Part shown: positions 49,267 to 59,349 of the stretch, one piece after another
How the letters are laid out: each line of letters begins with the position of its first letter
Position numbering within the stretch: position 1 is the stretch's first letter
Origin: Desmodesmus armatus
Lineage: Eukaryota; Chlorophyta; Chlorophyceae; Sphaeropleales; Scenedesmaceae
DNA length: 64,000 nucleotides
Direction of reading: 5' to 3'
NCBI GenBank assembly: GCA_007449985.2
Contig: VIIQ02000581.1
Location: 496,001 to 560,000 of the forward strand
Translations under genes and position numbers: made by a program
The notes under the pieces: generated by a model
Told to the model about the DNA's origin: nothing
What the model saw: only the letters and a program-made list of their open reading frames with translations
Databases searched by the model: none

Positions 49267-51095
49267 CGGCGGCTTGCTGCTGCGACTGCAACTGCTGCTG
49301 CAGCTCCTGCTGCATGGGACTGGGGAGGTCTGCTTGCTGGAAGGGTGATCGGCAGGTTGGGCAGGACAGTCGGAAGTGTTGGCCATCCTTGGGGGGCAAC
49401 GATTCCTACACGAAAGGCAGGGCAGCAGGGTTTGGTGCTAAGTAAGCCGACACAACTGCAAAAGCATTAAAAAGATCAGCAGGGCAGTGCAGTGCAGTGC
49501 AGTGCTGGCTGACTCACCACACTGCTTTGAGGCACACACAGCACCAGTCACTGGTGCTATGTGTGCCTCAAAGCAGTGCATTACTGGCACACACAGTAAC
49601 GGGGCATTACTGGCTCGGAGCTTGCACTGCTCCAGCATTGCACCGGCAGTCCCATCAATGCTGCTGAAAGTTGAGGATGCTCAATGACATGGCTGTAAAG
49701 CCACACGCACAGGGAAGGTGGGTAGGCCGTCAGGCGCAGGATTACACAACATTGCTGCAAGCTATCAAGTTGCTGCACCAAGGGCCAGCAGCTCAACTAG
49801 ATGCAGCTGCAATCCCAAGAACAGCTGGACCTGCATTGCAAGGCACCCTCACTCTCACCTGCACAAGGGCTGCTGCTGCTGTGGCACCGGTTTTCTCCTC
49901 AAGGGCCCTTTGCTGGTCCATGTAAGCCTGCTGCTGCCAGCACCACCAGCCGGCAAAGCAGGACCTGCAGGACAGTTATGATGACAGCATGCCGTCAGTT
50001 GGTAGTACTTATGTCCAGCAATGCATTGCGCACTAGGGTGCAACGTGCCTGTGCAGTACCAAAGCACCTGACCCAGCTGCTGCTGGGGTGCTAGGGGCTG
50101 CCACAGGGGACGGAAACATGGCTGGATGCCAGGCATACACAGCTGCCTGATGACTTTGAAGCTTGGCATGCATCAAAACAGTCTGATAGAGCTGGCAGAG
50201 GCTGGACTGCAACCCCTCCCCACCCCTGTGAACCTGCAAGGGCCCTGCGGTTGCCGCTAGCATGTGAGGGCGCCAGTGTCACGCGTCCCTTTTTTGCCGG
50301 CCACTGCTACTCACTCATGGTAGGCATGGAAGCAGGGCAAGTGCATTGCTGCATTGCTGGCTGCTGCTGCACCGGCCAGGTCTTCCAGACAGAAGATGCA
50401 GGGGCCTGCAGTCACACAAACCAGCGGCGCCAGTGGCTCAGCTGCTGCACTGAAAAGGGATTAGAACATCACCACTGAGTTTATGAGTGGCTGTAGTGCA
50501 GGCAGTACTCTGTACTACCGTGAATCTCACTGCAGCTGCAGCTGCAGTTGCGTACGGGTACTGCATGAATCTGCATTACTGTTGCTGCCCGTTTGCAACA
50601 GCGAGCCTGTGATACAGCCGGGGTAGTCCATGGTAGGCTGGCTACTGCCGGGTACGTTGCTGCCCTATCAATCAAGGCAAAGATACACAGCATCATCAAG
50701 TCCCCTGCTTGTCTTTGTGTTCAAGGGCTCGATGACTCACCCTCAGGCTGGTCTTGCTCCGACAGCCATGCTTTTGCTGATTCAAACAGGTGTCCCAGCA
50801 GCAGCTCCCCTGATAGCTCACAGGCCTCTGCCAGCAGCTGCTGCTTGAGCTGCTCCTGCCTGTTGACGAACCCCCTGACATCCCGCAGCTCTATCGCGGG
50901 TGTGCTGCTGGGATAGTCAGAACAGAGAGTGCAGACCAGCTGACACTCTACAAAGTGCTGCTGCTGCTGTCCTGCTGTGGCGGGCAGCACTAGCATGCTG
51001 ACCTGCTGCAGTGGCTGGTCTATCGTAATTTCGTCTTCATATGTGGCCTGAAGTGCCTCGATTTCAACGGCAGCCTCTTCGCTCCATTCTGGCAT
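48410..51095 (-). CDS. RNF25: RWD-RING E3 ubiquitin ligase, RNF25-like, with RGG-rich tail
   Basis: Four exons (minus): 51095-50741, 50444-50315, 49964-49859, 49405-48410; 1587 nt, 528 residues, all in phase. Residues ~1-118 are an RWD domain (EIEALQATYEDEI; YPSSTPAIELRDVRGF). The RING follows across exons 2-4: CIFCLEDL, LPCFHAYHESC, then LSCPTCRSPF. RWD followed by this extended RING is the RNF25 (AO7) arrangement; animal RNF25 works with UBE2D/E enzymes and acts on stalled ribosomes. The rest is Gln-rich and then Arg/Gly-rich (RGGRRG, GGDRGRGRG, DRGRGRGAARGR), a composition common in RNA-binding, arginine-methylated tails. The start ATG overlaps head-to-head (CATG) with the ATG of a small plus-strand frame. 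Confidence 0.9.
49520..49578. repeat. 59-bp near-perfect palindrome in an intron
   Basis: Arms of 29 bp with one mismatch (CACTGCTTTGAGGCACAC at the left, its complement at the right) and almost no loop, in intron 3 of the RNF25-like gene. It could form a cruciform in DNA or a long hairpin in RNA. Confidence 0.9.
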
Positions 51096-51543
51096 GATTG
51101 CAGGATGGCAGATTGCCACTCAAGAATCCTCAGGATACAAAGTCCACTGCATGACAGAAGCCACGCCGGCCGACCTGCAACAGTTCGGTCTAGACACTCA
51201 GCGCCCATGCGAGTACTGTGCAAGACCAGCCCCCTCCACAGAACAAACCTGTAAGATCTGCACAACGTGCGACAGGTGGTATCACACTGAATGCATCCAA
51301 CGGGTGCATGGTGAGGACTCAGCTGAAACACAGATCACAGATCATAAACTCCAGTCTTTCGACGAAATCATGGAGCGTGACTGTCGATCGTTATTATGGC
51401 AACTGTCACAGCATGCACGACAGCCCTGTCCCTGGGCCTCAACAACAGCACGTCGTTGTGAGGCCCTTACAATCCCCAGCACCAAAACAGCAACAACTGA
51501 ACAAGTATGCATGCCTGCTGCCCGTCACATCCAGTGGATGTAG
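51094..51543 (+). CDS. Small open frame with PHD-like zinc-finger motif
   Basis: Open for 149 residues from ATG 51094. Residues ~38-67 have Cys/His spacing CEYC-x11-CKICTTCDRWYHTEC, matching the second half of a PHD-type zinc finger (CDxWYHxxC). After ~residue 75 the composition is unremarkable and a frame change near 51318 is possible (donor-like GTGAGG after GTGCATG). It lies between the divergent RNF25-like and WD40 genes, so it may be a small gene, a 5' exon, or a transposon remnant; PHD-like fingers are known in ORF1 of some CR1-type LINEs. No transcript evidence is possible here. Confidence 0.35.
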   Translation: MIAGWQIATQESSGYKVHCMTEATPADLQQFGLDTQRPCEYCARPAPSTEQTCKICTTCDRWYHTECIQRVHGEDSAETQITDHKLQSFDEIMERDCRSLLWQLSQHARQPCPWASTTARRCEALTIPSTKTATTEQVCMPAARHIQWM

Positions 51544-51594
51544 TATGTTGACATAGGGTCCAGGACCGGACACTACACTCAAGCATCTTCTAGC

Positions 51595-54500
51595 ATGGTG
51601 CGCCAGCAGCAGCTCTCTCAGGCAGAAGTCCTGCAAGGACAGTTGCAGGACTTCCGAACCTCAGGTGAGCTGGACCCATCTGGCACTGCTGCTGCTCCCA
51701 CAGGTTGGCATGCAGCAGCTAGCCTCTTACAGGCTGGCAGCTCTGGGTGTATGTTGCCTCAGGGAGCCCAATGATGCGAAGTTAATCTAGCCAAAAAAAT
51801 TCATTCTTTGTCTACGTCAGTGCAGCACAGTGATTAGCGGCAACAGAGCCAGCGACTGTGGTTTCATTGCTGCTGATTCCTTGCCTGTGGCTGGCTGAGC
51901 AGCAGTGTGCTGCCCCAGCGCAGCACCATCGGACTCTCAGCACAGCCAGTTAAACTTCTTTGAAGTTAAGCTCTTGGCCCCTCCCAACCACCTCTCATGC
52001 ACCATGTGTATAGTCCCAAGTCAACCCTGTGCCATGCTTCCTGGGGCTGTGTCCTGCAGGCAGTCTATTGTATGACACCCTTATATGGCAGGACCTCAGG
52101 TGGCCAGCCCTCAGCCTCGCCTGGCTGCCAAACTCTACCTGGGAGCAGCCAGAAGCAGTAGCAAACGCAGAGGCAGCAGCAAGGAAACACCGTCTGCGTG
52201 ACTTCCAGCACCAAGCAGCAGCACACCAGCAGCAAAACGGACATGCAGATCACTCAGCAGATGCACAGCCTCCAGGCAGCCATGCAGACAATATGGATAT
52301 TGACCGAGAAGAGGGTGGCAGCAGCCAGCAGACGGGCAGCAGCAGACAGGGGCAGCAACTCCTGCAGGTGCGCAGGTAGGGCACATGGTGTGCTCCTTGA
52401 GAGCGAGGTGTTGCCAGGAGGGTCGCAGCCTGGGACCCTCAAGCATGCATGTGTCAAAGTTCGACATCTAAAGCAAGGCAGGCTTCTGTGAGATGCCCAA
52501 CGTCGCTTGGCCATTATGGCACAGGCCAGCCTATGCCTGGACTGGCATGCGCAGGACACATGCACGAGTGCGCGAAGCAGTGGTGCCTCCTTCTCAAATA
52601 TCCCGCTGCGCAGCCGCTCCCTGTGCCGTCACAAGTGTGCACTTACATGTGATTCATTGCTTCGTCCTATTTTTGGTGTCCTGCAGATGCCTGTGGAGTT
52701 TCACTACCTGCTGGCGGGGTCGCAAACCACAGGGCAGGGTACCGCTCACGTGGATCTGTATCGGGTGGAGCTTCCAGGGCGGCTGCCTGCGCTGCAGCCA
52801 CAGCAGCGGGTGCTGATGCAGGCGGGAAACCTGCAGCATATCATGGTGGGTCAGGATGCAGCCTGCGCCACTTGAGTTTGGAGAGGCGCACGATTGCCGT
52901 TTGCGCCACTCACTCTGGATTAGACTCGCTATGAATATTGTGCCATGAAAAGCATTTGCGTCTGTGTGTTTTGTGTGGCTGCTGCTGCCGCAGCACATCC
53001 CACACGGCAAGCTGGATGTCAATCGGCTGGCGGTTATGCCACAGGATCCAAACATCATCGCAACCTGCTCTGATGATGCAGAGGTGAGGGGGTTCAGATA
53101 CCTTAAATCAAAATCAAGCTTGTCTGTGTTTGTACTGCTAGTATTGCTGGCAGCAGGAGCAGGGAAAGCAGTGCAGGCGAGGGGTTAAACGTTTGACGTT
53201 GGTTGCATGGGGTTGCACGTGTCAGAGGGACGTCAGGAGTCGTTCTGTGCATGCCCAAGTGTCATGCGCTGTGGTTGTGATGTGCATCAGGCTGTGCATG
53301 GCGGGTTGCAAACAAGGGCAGGCAAGGTGCTAACAGCAGGGCTGGGGGGACCATGAAGGCACCTCAAGTACTTACGATGGCAATACAACACTGTACAGGA
53401 CACTGCAGTACAGTTTATATGCATTAAAAGCATGCGTCCGTCGATCTGCTCTCCGCCCTGCACCAGGTGTTCCTGTTTGACCTGCGGCACCATGCTGTGG
53501 CACAGCCGCCGTCTGACATAGACAATGAGGAGGGGCAGGAGGGAGCACAAGGTGTGCAGGGGCAGCTTGTACACCATACGCATGTCAGGGGTTCATTGCA
53601 GGCAGTCACAGTCTCAGTGCACCTGTGGCGCGGTCAGTAGCAGGCCTCGTTGTGTCCCCACTGCAGCTGCCGGTTGTTCAAAGATGTGGAAGCAGCATTG
53701 AGGGCCGTGGCGTGGACGTGGCAGCATTCAGATGCTGGACAAGGCTAGTGCACATCATACTGCAGTGAGCTATCGGGTGCGGCAAGCCACGCAGGTTGTT
53801 TGGTTGTAATCCCGTCATCAGTTGCACAGACCACCATGCTACCTGCACCGTTCTTTCACACCTGTCCTGCAGACAGTGAACAAGACGACGAAGAGCAGGG
53901 CAGCAGCGGCAGCAGTGGCGGCAGCAGCGGCAGATCAGCGAGCGCTGACAGCGATGGCGAGGGTGCCAACAGCGATGAGTCAGACTCTTCAGGCTCTCTC
54001 GACCCACAGAACCCTCAAGCCATGTTGAGTGGCAGGGCTACAGGGGGCTTTGGCCTACAGTTCAACCCTGTGAAGGAAGGCCTCCTGCTGGGGGGCGATG
54101 CACAGGGGGGGGTGCAGCTCTGGGACGTCAGCAGGAGTGCAGTTGCCATTGCTGCTGGAGAAGTTGCAATGGTGCCAGCTTTGCAGGTGAGGGATAAAGC
54201 TCTGAATTTGTTTGGTTTTTTGAGTAGTACTGTTGTATCATGGTCTGGGGTGTAGTGCGCATACGGTGCCTATGCGCTGGGAGGCCAGTGATGGTGACTG
54301 GTGGCATTTTGGGACTGTGGCTAGGCAAGGGGGTCAACCGACAATGCTGACTGGATGCTGCAGTTGCTGTAGGGTAGTGCATTGTTGTCTCGATAAGCAA
54401 TGTACCTCCTTGGGGCTCCCTTGGCACATGTCATGCGCATGTTGACTGTGCAGCATGCACCACTAGCATGCACCCGGGCCAGGTGGACAGAGCGGGCCTA

Positions 54501-55789
54501 GGGTTGGTGGGCTGCAGCAGCACTGTCCTCACACAAGGCACTGCAGCTGTTCTTCCATGCCCTGGGCTGGTCTGTGCTGCCATGTCAGTGCTGCTCCCTA
54601 TCATCCTGTCACTGGTCTTGGAGCCCGCTTCTGAGAGTTTTGAGAGGCTATTTAGTATTACTCATGCTGCACAAGTATTGGGCACTAAATAGACCCCAGC
54701 AGTTAGAGTGGACTGTTCGGACGGCATTGTCTTGCTGGCCCATGAGTTGCGCGCAGCCATGGTTGATGATGGCAACAGCATGTCGAACCTATAGCACAGT
54801 GGGTGATGCCTGTCAAGGGTTTCCCACCTCTGAAGGGACCATTGCGTTGATCAGCCGTGTTGTTGCATGCTGTGTTGCCGCTGTTCCTGCAGGCCGCCGA
54901 GCACTTTGCAGGCTGCACCATCAACGACCTCTCATGGCACCGAGGCGGCACTGCCTACGCCCTGGCGCTGGAGTCCGGGGAAGTCTGGGTGCAGGACATG
55001 CGCATGCATGCCAGCACAGCCGACGCCAGCAGCAGCAGCGCAGGATGCAGCAGCAGCATAAGCCTACGGGGCCTCACAGGGTTCACTGGTGCTGGGGCCC
55101 GGGACCCTACTAAGTCCCGGGTGCATGTCAGGAGGAGGAGACAGCAGCGGCTGCAGGATCTGCAGCAGGGCGGGCCAGCAAACGCCGCTGCACATGACTG
55201 CTTCTGTGTCGCATTTGACCCCTTGCATGAGCACCGGTTAGCGAGTGGGGGTGCGGACGGGTTTGTGAAAGTGTTGGACATGCGGCGGTTGGATCAGCCG
55301 GTTGAGGAGCTGGGCATGCATGCAGGAAGTGTGACCAGCGTAGCGTGGTCACACTCTCTGCCGGGGCTGCTGGTATCTGGGGGGGATGACGGGACAGTGC
55401 TGCTCTGGGATGCTAACAAGCTCCAACATGCAGCAGCATTCAGGCCACAGCAGCAGCAGCAGCAGCAGCAGGGCGCACAGCAGCAGGGGCAGCCACCACA
55501 ACAGCAGCAACATGCACAGCAGGGGCTAGGGTTGCCAGAACCGCGGCAGATCAGGGCATCAAACCTGACAGACAGCGTGCGGCAACTCAGTTTGCCCGGT
55601 CTATTGTTCATACATGGAGGGCACTTGGGCCCGGTTGGTGCTGTGGCTCTGAATGCAGAGAGGCCTTGGCTGGTTGCTAGTGGGAATGCAGGGATTGTGG
55701 AGGGTGCGTACGGGTCTGGGCGCAGTGTGGTAGTGCAGCGACAGCCGGTGATGGTGTGGGAGCCCAACACGTCTCAAGGCCTACTGTGA
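51595..55789 (+). CDS. RBBP4/MSI1-like WD40 histone-binding protein (divergent)
   Basis: Seven exons: 51595-51664, 52060-52367, 52687-52845, 52994-53083, 53467-53551, 53873-54186, 54893-55789; 1923 nt, 640 residues (usual ~425). The exon 5 donor is the least certain. Family signatures in order: SLLYDTLIWQDLRWPALSLA (the LYD...LxWPSLTVQW segment that helps bind histone H4), VNRLAVMPQDPNIIAT (compare VNRARYMPQNPxIIAT), GFGLQFNPVKEGLLL, CTINDLSWHRGG, FCVAFDPLHEHRLASGGADG, VTSVAWSHSLPGLLVSGGDD, and LLFIHGGH near the C-terminus. The extra length comes from a Gln/His spacer after the first segment, an acidic Ser-rich insertion (SEQDDEEQGSSGSSGG) and a Gln run before the last blade. The role should be chromatin assembly or PRC2/HDAC-type complexes, as in the family. 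Several blade-closing WD dipeptides are altered, so histone binding is inferred. Confidence 0.82.
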
Positions 55790-55976
55790 TGATGTGTGTA
55801 TGTGTTGAATGGGGTCTTCCAGCATTGCGCTTATATATGGATAGCGCTGATTAGGAACTGGCAGTTGCTGCAGCGTATGCTTTGTGCAGGATGGTCATGG
55901 GGTTCAGCTGGGCATGGGCGTTAAGTGTTGAGGGTGTTGTGGTTGTGGTTGCAACCACATATTGGAGCTCCTGCGG

Positions 55977-55987
55977 TGGATGTCATG
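55977..55987 (+). repeat. Target-site duplication of LINE (left copy)
   Basis: TGGATGTCATG, repeated exactly at 58212-58222, borders the element on its poly(A) side. Confidence 0.85.
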
Positions 55988-58211
55988 AGTTTTTTTTTTT
56001 TTGGGGAAGAAAATGTTACACGCAGACACATTCGCCACACATCAATGGCATTGCCTGCCAGGGTTGAACCGGTTGAAACACTAAGGTGGGGAAAAACCCC
56101 GATCCCCGTCAGTGGTTTGCACCACCTACACCAGATAGTAGCCTGATTCAAAGCAAGACAGCAAAGGAGACTTCATTGACATCCTGAGGCAACACGACAA
56201 CCTTGTACAGAAGTGGGAAGCAAACAGCTAGGATCCAGCATGCAGCAGCACCAAGAAATACCCCTTGTCAGGTCAGATGCCCAAAGTCAGCCCAAGAAGG
56301 CGCGCCCGGCGCACTTTCATCTTGTACAGAGTGTATGCCAACGCAGACTGCTCTCCATGTTGAAACACTGATCGCACACATTCAGGGTCGTCCAGTACCA
56401 CAGCATCAGACAGGGGGAAGGCCGGGCAAGCGGCGCGCAAATCATCGTAAACAGGGCACTCCAACAGGAAGTGCTTCAAGTCTTCCACATTACGACTAGT
56501 TCTTGTCCTTGCCAGTACAGCTTGGCGGTGGGCCAGGGTAGCATCCTCTCCACAACACACTCGACACAGGCGGTCAGCACGGGGCACAGAGACCCTTCGC
56601 TTACGTCCCTGTTCTATTTCAAGGTGGGCTGAACCAATACGCAACTGGGCAAGGTTACGCGCTACATCAAAGGGCAGGCACAACTTGATATGCGGAGGCG
56701 CATCGTCCCTTGAGAAGGGATTGAAGCCAGGATCTAGCGGGTAGACCCATGCATGATGTGTAAGCTTGTGAATGCCGATAGAAGGGGCGGAACGCGGGTC
56801 ACCTTGGGTGAGACCTCGCCACCGGGCCCTGAATAGGGCAGCCAGCGCGGCCTGCACTGCAGACTCCTCCCACCTCTGTTGCATCACCCAGTCAAGCGAC
56901 TGCTGCCGCCAGTCACCAGCAAGCAACTGCAACGAGCACATAGTTTGCAGGAAACAAGAGGACCAACACTCCCGACAACCTGCAAGTGCAAGCGCTACAT
57001 CCTCACGCCACACACACCCCGCCAGGGATCTCGGCTGATCGTCACGAGCATCAGACAACTTTGTCCACCATCGCGCAGCCAGCACCACCCAGTGATACAT
57101 AATGGGTCGACGATGCATGTCCCTGTACACGACATCAGTGGCAATGCCTTTGATAGACCCAGTCGTGATGCGCAAGAACGATGTGTGTACCTTCTCGGCC
57201 TGGGTATCGTAAGGCGTGTTCTGCAGGCGCTTAGCAAATATCGCGGGTCCCCATATGTGAGATGCATACGAAAGGACTGGCTCAACAAGTATATCGAACA
57301 TTCTGCACTTGATGTCAAACTGAGTCAAACAGGAGCGGCGACAACGGGTCAGCATGGCATGCATTGCCTTGCTGCCAGACACCGCCAGAGCATCAGAGGC
57401 GCCCAGAAGCCCACGGGTCTCATGCACGCGCACACCCAAATAGACGTACTCACTTTGCCGCGCAATCTCGCGCCCTCGATACACAAGACGGAACCCTGCC
57501 GGCACCTTCATGCCCCGCTGGCGGAAACAAACGGCACAAGTCTTGTGCGGGGCAAGATTCACCTCCATCCCAAACAGGTGGCAGAACACACTCAACACAT
57601 CAACAAGCTCCTGCAATTCGCCCTGCTCAAAGCTCAGGAGACCAACGTCATCAGCATACATGACATCTGGCACATGCAGCCCACTAAGCACCGGCCCTGC
57701 CCCTGGCAGCTTATGCCTGAACATGTAATGCAAGAGCTCTATGAACAAGCCAAACAAGAGAGGGCTAAGCTCGCTACCCTGCTTGGTGCCAGAGGCTGTG
57801 GTGAAAACCTCACCCAGCTCACCATTAACGGCCACCTGACAGCAAACACGGTCATACATGGAGATCAGCATGTCCATGAAGGGACCATGCACTCCCAATT
57901 CGCGACACCGCTCAAGCAAGAGGTCTCGCCTCACCGTATCAAAAGCCTTCTTAAAATCAACAAACACCACATACAAACGCCGCCGCTGATGCCGGGCCAC
58001 ACTGATGAGGTGGTTGAGCGTGAAGAGTGCATCAAGTGTACCATACCCAGGCCTGAAACCACACTGAGTAGGGGCACGAAGAGAGAGCAGGGATGCCAGC
58101 CGCTCAAAACGCTGATTCATGAGACGCTCCAACAGGCGAGAGAATACATGCGACACAGAAATCCCTCTGTACTGGTCCCTTACCGCCAAGGCAGCAGGGC
58201 TAAGGGATTTT
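55988..58211 (-). mobile_element. 5'-truncated non-LTR retrotransposon (LINE) with poly(A) tail and target-site duplication
   Basis: A 2.2-kb insertion on the minus strand. Reading 5' to 3' (high to low coordinates) it starts inside the reverse transcriptase, runs to the stop at 56273, has a ~270-nt 3' UTR and ends in a run of 12 A (T run at about 55990-56001). An 11-bp duplication, TGGATGTCATG, flanks it. No promoter, 5' UTR, ORF1 or endonuclease remains, so it cannot be autonomous. It sits downstream of the WD40 gene stop, probably in its 3' UTR or the convergent spacer. Confidence 0.92.
56273..58211 (-). CDS. LINE reverse transcriptase, N-terminally truncated
   Basis: A continuous frame of about 645 codons without a stop and without an in-frame ATG at its start, because the element is 5'-truncated. 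Motifs in order: YRGISVSHVFSRLLERLM (RT block 1-2), FVDFKKAFDTV (motif A, catalytic Asp), QGSELSPLLFGLFIELL (motif B), MYADDVGLL (motif C, catalytic YADD). The C-terminal part has a Cys/His pattern (CRVCCGED ... HFLLECPVYDDL) like the terminal zinc finger of many LINE proteins; I see no RNase H domain. The uninterrupted frame suggests a recent insertion. The long plus-strand open frame opposite is its shadow. Confidence 0.95.
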
Positions 58212-58222
58212 TGGATGTCATG
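58212..58222 (+). repeat. Target-site duplication of LINE (right copy)
   Basis: TGGATGTCATG, identical to 55977-55987, directly beyond the truncated 5' end of the element. Confidence 0.85.
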
Positions 58223-59349
58223 TTGGTTGGACAGATGGCTATTGTATAGTACACGTCAGCTTTGGTGCCACAGTGTTTGTGTTGCGTTGAGACGTGAGTC
58301 GTACTGTGCTCTAGGCGTTCTTAAGAATTGCCATGTACCGCTGTGTTTGCACTTTGGTGTCGGCTCTGTCTGCTTGACAGCATTGCCCATTCTACTTGCT
58401 GCCTGGCTCTTCTTGCTGGTTATCTATTCTGGAACGTGGATCTGACACGTAGCCAAAATTGCACTGCTGCACAACTGGCAGCATATGGTTGTGACACTGT
58501 GTGGCAGACCATGCTGTTGTCAAAATGAAGTCTAGCACCGTACTAAGAGTCTCGTCTAGCTTCAGCTGCACATGCATATGCATTACTACCTACTTCTTTT
58601 CTTTGACAGACACGACAGCTTCAGCCTCTGCGATCTTACTATACCGTACTAAGAGTCTTCTGTTCACTGGGCATCATCGTTGAGACCTCAGCATATTTGA
58701 TCAAAGAGACAGTGCACATACATTCGTCCCCCTCTGTTGCCTGCAATCCAAAATTCTTGCTGAGTTGCTGAGTTGCTGACATCACCAGCCACACTTCAGG
58801 CAGCCAGTACAATGGTAGATTGTGCTTACATATCTGACTGCCACAGTTGCATGGTGCTTACATAGCACAACTGTAAATAATGTACTCCACAATACCATGA
58901 CAGCGACAACACAACCCTCCATGCAACACATTGGCAACAACTCCAACTCAAGCAGATCACAGCACGCACATTGGCATCCATGATGCTGTAGTGTACAAAC
59001 AAGCATTATTGCCATCTAATCACCACATGCTAGCAAAAGCAAACTGCAATCTCAGGCTAGGCAGGATGACATTCAGCAACGCAGCTGCGGTGCAAAAGCG
59101 GGTGAGCTCCTGTCCTGGTTGGTGCCTCCAAAGCATGTGTCAGTGTAGTGCAGCCCTCAACAACTTCCACTGCACTCAAGCCTGCTGGTCAGTTGCTGAG
59201 CACACGCCTGTTGCAACTCTAAAAAAAACCAAAACAGACATACTACACAGCAAGGCTGACGGAATGGATGGAAGTGCTGCCAACGGCTGCCGTCCCTACG
59301 ATCAAAATACCTTTGCAGGCCTGTAGGCTGGTGTCTGCAGGCCCCAGCT
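58223..59349. other. Convergent intergenic region
   Basis: Between the LINE and the 3' end of the right-edge gene. No gene is seen. A plus-strand TGTAA at about 58871-58875 is the first one downstream of the WD40 stop codon when the LINE is ignored. The 15-mer CCGTACTAAGAGTCT occurs twice about 100 bp apart (near 58539 and 58643). Confidence 0.5.

Noticed and set aside
56879..58249. Plus-strand open frame of 456 codons
   Set aside because: It is the antisense of the LINE reverse transcriptase, which has clear catalytic motifs on the minus strand.
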